Origin: Heliocidaris erythrogramma
Taxonomy: Eukaryota; Echinodermata; Echinoidea; Camarodonta; Echinometridae
Assembly: GCA_025617745.1 (NCBI GenBank)
Contig: CM046866.1
Span: 11,973,725-12,037,724, forward strand
Length of the DNA: 64,000 nucleotides
Reading direction: 5' to 3'
Of this stretch, positions 50,501-60,400 are shown one piece after another; position 1 is the first letter of the stretch; each line of letters begins with the position of its first letter. The position numbers were made by a program, and so were the translations under genes. Under the pieces are notes generated by a model. That model saw nothing but the letters and a program-made list of their open reading frames with translations. It did no database searches and had not been told where the DNA came from.

Positions 50501-53500
50501 TGATTTGCAGGTTCCAGGCTCTCAAAAGCCTCTTGCTCATGCCGGATCAATACTATCCGCTCATGATTGGCACCTTGAGGGTCATTGCTCGATCCCGGCT
50601 GGCCGAGAGCCTCCCGGCCAGAGCTGCTCCTACCCCGGCGGAGCTCACGGTGAGGAGACTTATGGCTCGTGGATGCACCCGCCCCCCTGTGGCCAAGTTT
50701 CCCACACAGCCGACCCTGATGTTGACTCTGACTCTGAGTCACAAGCCAGTGCGGCCCCCAACAGCTCTTTTTGAGAGATGCTTACCTGAGACTTTCCCGC
50801 CGGCCCAGTCGAACTCGGCTCAGGCATCTCTTCTCTTCAGGCAAAGGGTCCCCTCGTTGGGGATACCCCTTACTGACGACTTCAAGGCTGCCTATGCGGG
50901 CATAGCTGAACAGTCGTCGCTGCATGGGGCTATATCTGGTAGGCAGCGTTTCTTTGCCAAGGAATACGCTTCCGACCCCAAGATTCAGTTGGATTTTTTT
51001 CCAACCGAAGAAATTCTCGCCTGCCATCAGGCGCGCCCTGAGCAGTGGCGGACGGCTAAGGTATTTCCTTCCCGGTTGGGAAGCAATTACCGAAGACGGC
51101 TTCGTTCTCTCAGTCGTGCCAGACGGCTTCTTCATGGAGCTTGCAGTGTCCATCCCGCACGGCGCAATCCGTATCCGCCCGCCAGTCTCGTTCGCCCTTC
51201 ATCAGCAGCATATCTCGGCCGAGATACAGTTGCTGCGGGAGAAGGGCACTCCGTGCTTATCCTTACTAATTACGGAAAACACCACGCTTGCTGCCTACAT
51301 CAATCGTCAGGGTGGAACTCGTTCGGTTTCCCTGAATTCTCTTGCCGCCCAGTTATGGAGGTGGTGTCGGACGAACAACATTGTCCCGATTGCCTCCTAC
51401 ATTCCCGGACAAGAAAATCTTATAGCAGACTTTCTGTCCCGGGGCAAGTGTCTCCCATCTGAGTGGTCCCTCCATTAGGAGGTTTTCGATCTTCTCTGCG
51501 CGACTTGGGCGCCGCTAGAGATCGATCTGTTTGCGACCGCTTTCAACCACCGTCTTCCGAGGTACTCCTCTCGGGTACGGGACCCGGAGGCTTGGGCATT
51601 CGATGCCTTAGTTCTCCATTGGGGACACTTTCGAGGGTATGCTTCCCTCCGTTTCCTTTGATCCCTCAGGTTCTGAGAAAGATCAAGGAGGATCGGTGTG
51701 GGTCCTGTTAGTAGCCCCGCGCTGGTCGAGGAGGCCTTGGTTTCCCCTACTCTTATCCCTCCTGGAAGGACAGCCGTTTCCGCTCCCGCTGGGTCCAGAC
51801 CTGGTGTTTCAGCCTCTATCCGGGATCCTCCATCATCGGCCCGAGTTCCTTCATTTGACCACTTGGCCGTTTTCGGGGGAGACGCTAGGGCTTCGGGACT
51901 CTCTGAGAGAGCCTCTCAGTTTTTAGTCCAGAGACGTAGAGGTTCCACGAGCTCTCTTTACATCTCCCGTCTGGAGACCTTTTCAGTTTGGTGTGAAGAC
52001 CTCGGGGTTCACCCCGTGAGGCTTCGGTAGGCACGATTGCAGATTTCTGATCTCCTTATTTGATAAGGGTAGATCTCTTTCTACTATCCGTGCATATCGC
52101 TCTGCCATTGCCGCCATGCATGTTGGCTTTCCGGACGGCTCGGGAGTTTCTAGCTCCCAATACCTGACTAAGTTGTTGAGATCGTTTTCTTACAACGACC
52201 AGCAAATCCGAAGCTGTCTCCTGCTTGGAGCCTTCCTAAGGTTCTGGACGCACTATCAAAGCCTCTCTTTGAACCGATTAGCAAGGCATCTCTCCATCAT
52301 GTCTGTCAAGACCATTTTTCTTATCGCTATAGCTTCAGGGCAGAGAAGAAGTTCTCTTCATGCTCTTTGTACCTCTCCCGGTCGCATCCGTTGGGAAAGG
52401 CAAGGTGTTCGCCTTATCCCCAATCCCTCCTTTGTAGCCAAAAATCAGACGGCTTCCTCCGGATCGGTTGAGGTGTTTCCCAGCCCTCTGTCAGACCTCT
52501 CCTCAGTCAAGGAGGTGTCCGGTGAGGGCGCTAAAATGGTACTTAGAACCAAAAATTATCGTTCGGATGAGCAATTTTCCTCATTACTCGCGAACCTTTC
52601 TCCCATGCTTCTAGAGAAGGTATTTACATTAATTTATTGTAGTAAAGCAGAAAAATCATATACCTGATTTCATTATTTGCTAAATGAATTGATGTATCTA
52701 CCTATGTCCCTCCCTCCGTCCCCTCTCCTTGCCAAGCAACGTGTCCCATACGGGGGTGGGGCGTGCGCGAATGTGACTTTTAGTTTCTCGATGGCAGCGT
52801 AGTTGCCAAACTAGCAATAATAGGTAGATACATCAATTTATTTAGCAAATAATAAAATCACGTATGATTTTTCTGATTTGCTTCCTGTCAAAAAAAAATA
52901 ACATATGTAAAATTGTATCAATAAGCTTTAAATATTTCAATTTATCTCAAGGACCTATTAACTGATTAACAACATATCAAGCAGGAAGGCTATGCGCTGG
53001 AGCAAGGACCAAACTGTGTTCTCCGTTCCAAGGACTCACTCTCGTACGGGGGAGATATTGATCATGGAAAGTATCTGCCCTCCTCCCCCTCCGTTTCCAG
53101 CGCCTATGATATACCCTGGCAGACAGGGCTTTTACAGTATTAATAAGCGCTGCATCTATTGATATGCGAGATAGTGTAGCGACCGAGAGGATAAAATTGA
53201 ATTTAGAACGTTTAACTTTGCATTTTACAGTACGAGAATGCATATCAGACATCTTTATACTTCAAAGTCATGGTTATACTTTTTGTCTTGCGAGCAATGC
53301 TATTTTTGGGGGAAACTAAATTTGTCCCCCTTGAAATATTGGGGGCCTTATGCTATTAAAAAAGGCAAAAAACGGTATGATTCTCATAGGTTGAAATCAA
53401 TTTTTCAATATTTATCCAGATTTTTTTTCTGTGGAATTGAAGCTAATTTGCATCTTTTCATCATAGTTGATAGCCCTAATGTATATGTTTTATTCATCGT

Positions 53501-56189
53501 TGTTTCCAAAACATGTGCAAGAATTACAACTTACATGATAGTGATGATCTTGCAGACTCTGTGTTGATAAGCTGCATAGTGAAGACGACGGCGTGTAAGA
53601 AACATATGGTTCAGATCACTGGCTACCTGAAGTTCAGAATGGAAAATAATGTTACCAGTTACACACTTGCTACACGTGGGTCGAGTATTGGAAATGTAGA
53701 TTAATGTCTTGCCAAAGGACGTTAGTGCCGTAGAAGGGGTTGGAACCCCGTCCTTTGTGGTTCACAGTCCGGAGACTTATCTACTAGACCACACAACTTC
53801 TATATACCGTAGATCTGTGCAGAGCTTGACATTTTTTCTAGCATTGTGTTAATGTGTTGTCATCTTTTCATTACTTTTGCTATTTCAGCCTTTTTATTTT
53901 TTTTCTTCAATATTTATGTGTTTTATTGGATCATCACAATCATAAATTTACAGGCAATTGTTATAGTGATTGAAAAAATAAGAACATTTAATAAAAATAA
54001 AAAGCAAACAATCAAAAGGAAAAAGGGGGAAGAAGGGTAACACATCAGAACATATGCATAACCAAGCGGACAGAGCAGCCATGCAGGAGCCCCATCCAGC
54101 CCACGCACCTCCAATCAGGGACAGACTCAGTGTAAACAATATGTGTATTACGGAATCTCGTTATAGATACACCAACTTTAATGAGAAAACGGCAATATTT
54201 TTTATGTTCAATATGAATTAGTTCTTTTTTCTTTCTTGTGAGGTGTTTTATTAGTTGACTTGGTGCCCCAGAAAGTCCCATATTAAAATATGAAAACCTA
54301 AATTGTCAGTTTGAAAAAGACAGTGTCTTTTAGGAAAAGCACAAGTTCTTGGGCATAGAAATTTTCGGAGTTTATTGCGCAGGATTTTTTATTGAAAAAG
54401 ATTCAGTACTGTTAGATATTTTACAGGTCAAATTCTCGTTGACTTAGAACTTTCTGAGACACCCCTTTCTTCATGTACCTTGTCTCTGAAGCAAAGTTCC
54501 TCCCTGAGCCCACTCTCCCTCTCTATTTTATGCACTTTGACGAAAGGCATAATACGATTGAAGTCAAAGGCGGACTTCATGCCTAGGTAAAGAGTGTCTC
54601 GTGCGAAGTAGTCCCACTTGTCCACGTCTACTCCGTTGGCAGTGTTATTCACGATCTGTTGCAAATAAAACTTGTCTTCCTGATAGGAAAAGAGTAAAAA
54701 GGATATGTTAGACTCGGAACTCCTCGGAACAATATCAGTTAAGACAAAATGGGGTGAAGCGATTTTGCTTCGGCAACATGTATTCTGGGGCTTAATATTG
54801 ATCAAAAATAGAGCTTAGGATTCAATAGGGTTTTAGGTTAGGTTTAAGTATAGGTTAAAGTTAGTTATTTTGTGTCGTCCACAGTTGAAGTTAAGACTAG
54901 TGTAGGATATTGACAAAGGAGCCGTTGTTGCTAGTACAAAGTGACGTCAGATTCTTTGTTGCTTGCATGGCAATTACCCGGGGGCACTCAGTATATTGTG
55001 TGCGGAGGGTATGTGCCGCCCAGATGACCCCAATTTTTACACTCAAATTTCTAAAGTTGAGAAAAAGAAGAGAGAAACCCGTTCCAAAGCACCGCTTTTT
55101 TTCATTCCGTCGTTCTGGCCGTTCTGGCCCGCCCCGCCCGGGCCGTTTCGAAGACACTGTAGACTTGCCATGACACACAACGTAATAGCGAATGGGATTT
55201 TGTGTGTGGGAACCAAGGTCACGTTTCATCAAACGGTCATAGGTGCAGGTTCGTCGACATCCCATTGAAACGCGTGTATTAAAATTACCATGCGTTTCAA
55301 TGGGATGTCGGCGAACTTGTGCTTGTGACGGTTTGGTGAAACGACGCCCAGTTCCGTAGCATCATATTTATATTTCAATCCCGTTCCAAAGAGCCCCATT
55401 TAAAAAAAAAAAATTGTTCCGAAGACCATCCTTTTTCATGATACGCTCGTTCCGAAGCCCCTTTTGTTTTGTCCCCCCCCCCCCCCCAGGGGGGTGGCAA
55501 TTATCTGATATTCAGAATCGGTACTCTGTACGACCATGGACCTTGTATTTGCACGTCGTGCAGAGGAAACTTTGAACACAGCACATAAAATGTAATTTCG
55601 AGTGTGAGTGATGCAGGATTGGACATGCACACTTGGGGGACAATTGAACGCCTATATATTGTTATGCATATATATCACCCGCGAAGTGACATTTATTGAT
55701 CAAAAAAATTCGGTTACATTTATGCATTTGACTTTTTTTACATATTTTAGGCATGGAATTTGGTCAAACTCAGTAGAGTAATTAATAACTAAACTCTCTC
55801 ATTACCCTTTGTTATATTTCAGAATTGTTATCATGAAATAGTATATTTTTAATAACCTTTTTCATCGTTATTTATCGTTGAATATATGAACATGTAATAT
55901 TTCAAGCTATACAATATCATCTTCTCAGGCTATATAAAGACAGGGGAGGATGAGAAAAGGTAATATTGTTTAGAATGCTGGTCAATCATTAAATTGAAAT
56001 TTGGATTTGATTTTATAAATGCTGATGAATGTGCTTTCACCTATCACCTATACCAATGCTGTGTTTTTCTTGGGCGGGTATAATTTCTACAGGCGGCTGA
56101 CTTCTCTTACCCAATGAAGGTTTGTCAACTTTTGGAAAAGGTAGACCCGTATTCTTTTGGTCTCGCCAGACCTTCAAAATTCGCTCAGT

Positions 56190-56226
<37 letters not shown>

Positions 56227-57423
56227 GGGGTATGGGGGTCCAGTTTCCCTCCAGAATTCCCTGACAAGCAAAAAAAAAAAAAAATTGGGGCCGGGGGAGG
56301 GGCACGTGCCCCCTGTGCTCCCCCCCCCCCCCTTTGCATCCGCCACTGATAGCAGCTGACAAATCTATTTCATTTATGTCAAATCCTCACTTCAGAAGAG
56401 CGACAACTTTTTTATGGAATTCGCGTTGTGACATTTATAGTACAAAAGATAATAGCCGGTGAATGAAATATTTCTTTTTTTGTGATAATGTAACGTTTTG
56501 GTACATACATTTAACTTTTAATTACATCTTTTTTTAAGGTCGGTCACTCTTAAAGGTAAATTCCTTTCTGGCTGGTACCTGCCAAACAACTTTTTTTATA
56601 TTTTATTGTACCAATGTACTTATTCCATGTATGTATGTATGTTTTTATTGCTTGGTGAAATAAAATTGAAATGAATTTAATTTCTCGGGTGTTGCAGCCA
56701 TAGGCGCACAAAGTTTTCAAAATTTGGGCTGATCCCCTTGCCCCAATATCAAATTTTCCCTTCTAAAGTTTGCGAAGCGAGCAACCATAAATGTGGGTTA
56801 CTTATCTTTAGTGCTGACAGCCTTCCTTACGAAAATGATTTTTCAGAAACGCACATATAAGTTGATTTCGCTTTACCATAAATCTGCACTAGAATAACTT
56901 CTTATCAGATGCTTCCTTTTTCTCCCAAATAGTAATTACCAGTTTGGATTCCTCTCCTCTGGGACGACCCAGGATGATATCACCGATGAATTTAATATCC
57001 GACTTGCGAATGTTGTGATATTTCAGCTTTTGCCTTAGGTCGTTATGCTCGATCAGGTATTCGAACATGAAGACCGATTGCTCCTCGTGCTACAAAAAAT
57101 AATAAAATGATCAGGGAGACATACGAAACTTTAAAATATATCAATGTTACGTTCCAGGATATGCTTAAATGTTCACAAAGAAGAGGGGTTCCATTCGATA
57201 GGACAGAAAATCTGATTTTGACATTCTTGTATGAAATGAAAATGGTCAGTTAAAATAATTCTTTCATCCATCTCTGGGCCATCAAAAGAGATTCACAATC
57301 GTCACCATAAACCATGACCAGTTTATAGTCGTTTCAATCTTTCACTTTTTTGGAGGCATGCGTGCGCGCGCGCTGACCCGTACATGACCGGGGATAGAGA
57401 GCAGTCCAGGCAGGGGTATGCGC

Positions 57424-57454
<31 letters not shown>

Positions 57455-60400
57455 GGGGGGGTAAACGTGTGCAGATAGAAGGAATAAATAAATGTTAACC
57501 CCGTAGGCGAAGACCGGGTTCAGCTACAGCCAAGATCATCTTGAAAACAATCATTTACAATAACATTCATCTGGAATCATGGACGTAATTCTAAAATACT
57601 ATAGTAAATAGTGTATGTATAATGCGCGCTGTGATTAGTTAGATTCGCATGACTGACATGCACAAATTTTGTACTATATGAACTCCAAATACTAAATTTT
57701 CCCTTGTGCAGGTCTGCACTCGGGATAATTTAGTGTTTGTCGTGCTCATTATCCAGTATAGTACATGATAGATCATGCACTATTGATATGATATATTTGG
57801 CACATACATGGAACAGTATGACCATGTTTAACATTTCGTTCCGATTTCATTTACGCTAATACAATTTTACGTTACTTTCAATGTATAAGAGACGAATTGA
57901 AGTTTATTGCTGAGAAATCATACATGCAAAATGGCTAAAACAAAGTAAATCTGATAGAACAGGGTAGCCCTAACCACTTTCGCCTGCATGTGTGAACAAA
58001 TCGCCCTACAGGTAAAGCCTTAGTCACAACTGCCCGTACGGGCTTGTACGGGTGGTTTACGGGTGGTTTACGGGCAGAAATTTGGGAAAACGCAAGGGGG
58101 ACGCAGGTTGTTCGTACGGAATTTCGAGTTCGCAGACAGCACGCTAAAGCCGTAGGCCGAAAATGTGTATGCACATTATTTTCTGCGTTCTCGCTACGAC
58201 AGGCAGCCCGTGGACAGGACGTAATGAACACTCACAGTCTCCGCAAGAGGGTAGTGCGAATAGCGTGGGTGGGTCGCACGTTTGCTGGGGGTAAAAACCG
58301 CGCGAATACCGCAGGCAGCACTCACGAGGCACGCATGTGATGGTCACGCAAGTGCGCATGCGCTCCTTGCGGGCCACGTGCGCGGGTATCCAATCATAGC
58401 TGAAAAAATGCATGTGACTTGCGTGCTTCGTGTGTCCCACCCACGGCGCATGCAAACACGTGCGTGCAACGTACGGCCAATTTGGGGCCGGTACAACCAT
58501 AGACAAATTTCGCTCTGAATTTTCAGTGTCTTCAGGAGGTCCGACGTTTCTTCAAGGCATTTTCTAAATCAGGACTGACTCTTGAATCACAATGCCTGGA
58601 GCAAGAGGCAGGGGTCAGAAGAGAACACGTGGGGCTAAGAGGGTGGAAATCCACCGCCGACCGTACTGTCGCCGTACGGTTTTAGTACGTTTTCTTTGCT
58701 TTCACCCTACTACCGGCGTGAATGTGGCGCAACAGGCCCGTACGTCCTTGCAACACGTACGGTGTACGTGCGATTAACGGACGTGAACCTTGCGTCATCT
58801 GCACGGAGCACATACAAATCGCACGGCATTTGCACGTTACACTCACGATTAAATTTCCGACTGAGGCGTACTGACGCCTTGCGTGCCGCACGTTAACTGC
58901 AAGACATACGTGCTCCTTGCGTATGAAGCCCGCGCAACCACGCTACTACTTATACTCCCTGTGCGAACTGCCACGGACCTTTACGTTTTTTTCCAACCTC
59001 GAAAAAACGCAGAAACCGTGCGTCCTGAAAAAAACGTACGGGCAGTTGTGACTAAGGCTTAACAGAAACCGCGATCTGCCTCTGGGAACAGGGGTTCATA
59101 AGTAGTGAGCCCTATCCTACAAGTACCCCCTGGTTTAGTGAGATCGACAACAAATCATGAGTCAGTTATAACCGATCACATTAAATCAGGAGGATCCAGG
59201 GGGCACGGAGGTGTGGACCCCCCCCCCCCCCCCTCCCCCACCACCACCGCCGCCAACAAATTTTTCTTTTCTTTTTTCTTTTTTGCTTGTCATAGGATTT
59301 TCTGAATTGGATCCCTTTTTGCTTGATAACTAGGATCCGCCCCTGTTAAATTGACAATGAATATGTTTACACTTCAAAACTGATTGCTTTCTGATTGAAT
59401 CGCAAGTCAAATCAACTCACAGTCCATTTCTCCTTATTCTCTCCCGGTGGAACGATGTCTTCAAAGGCGTGAGAAAAGGGACCGTGTCCTAGGTCGTGGC
59501 ATAGGCCAGCGATTTGCACACATGTAATCTCGTTGTCCAGAATACGGAGTTTAGGATTATTCTGTTTGAGCAGAGTTGCCAGCTTACCCGCCAAATGGCT
59601 TACCCTGGATTAGAAATGGAAATCAACGCCGTGTTATGTAGCAGATATACATTGTAAGTTGACCCTTTTCAAACTTTACATGAAGATAAATCCGAGTTGT
59701 GTCGTCGTCATCGTCATCATCTTTCATGTGGTTTCAATCTATGTGTAAAAAGTCATTTTACTTTCTCACCCTTTTTCTAGTTTTGTACATGTATTGCATT
59801 TTCAAAATGTGTTTACATGTGGAAATAACTTAATAAATTATGATTTGATTCTAAATAATGGTATTCTTCTTGTAATTGTTTACCCAGTGCTTACGACAAA
59901 GTAATGATGGTTAAGCCAAAAGCCATTTCTTGATATGTTCGTTAAAAATGATTTAATTCTCAAATATCCTACAAGGCAGTCGGATAAGTTCTATCTACCC
60001 CTACTTAGATCATGTTTCGCTCAAGGCCCTAAATATTGGAATGCACTACCCAATGAACTGAAGAATGCCCCATCCCTTAACATTTTCAAGAAAAGATTAA
60101 AAGAGTTCTTGCTTACTTCATACAACACCTAACTATAGTGCATTATCCTCTTTATGTCTTCCATCCCATTCAATTCCGTTCTCACTCCATTTAAAGACCT
60201 CAGCCTGACCGAATTTTGAAATATACCCTTTATTCATCCACGGGGAGCTATATATTTTCTGAACAAATTGAAACCAACTTCATGAGATTTCGTTTCCTGT
60301 GGAATGAGTAACAGCGTCCCGAATGTTGATCCCCGGTGGTTTGGGCCCCGTCTCTGAGGAACGCTACTTTGCGGGGGGTGAAAATTTGATGAAATTTATG

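Noticed and set aside
54045..54281. Coding exon next to SAMHD1
   Set aside because: Frames overlap each other on the same strand, no splice sites or family motif.
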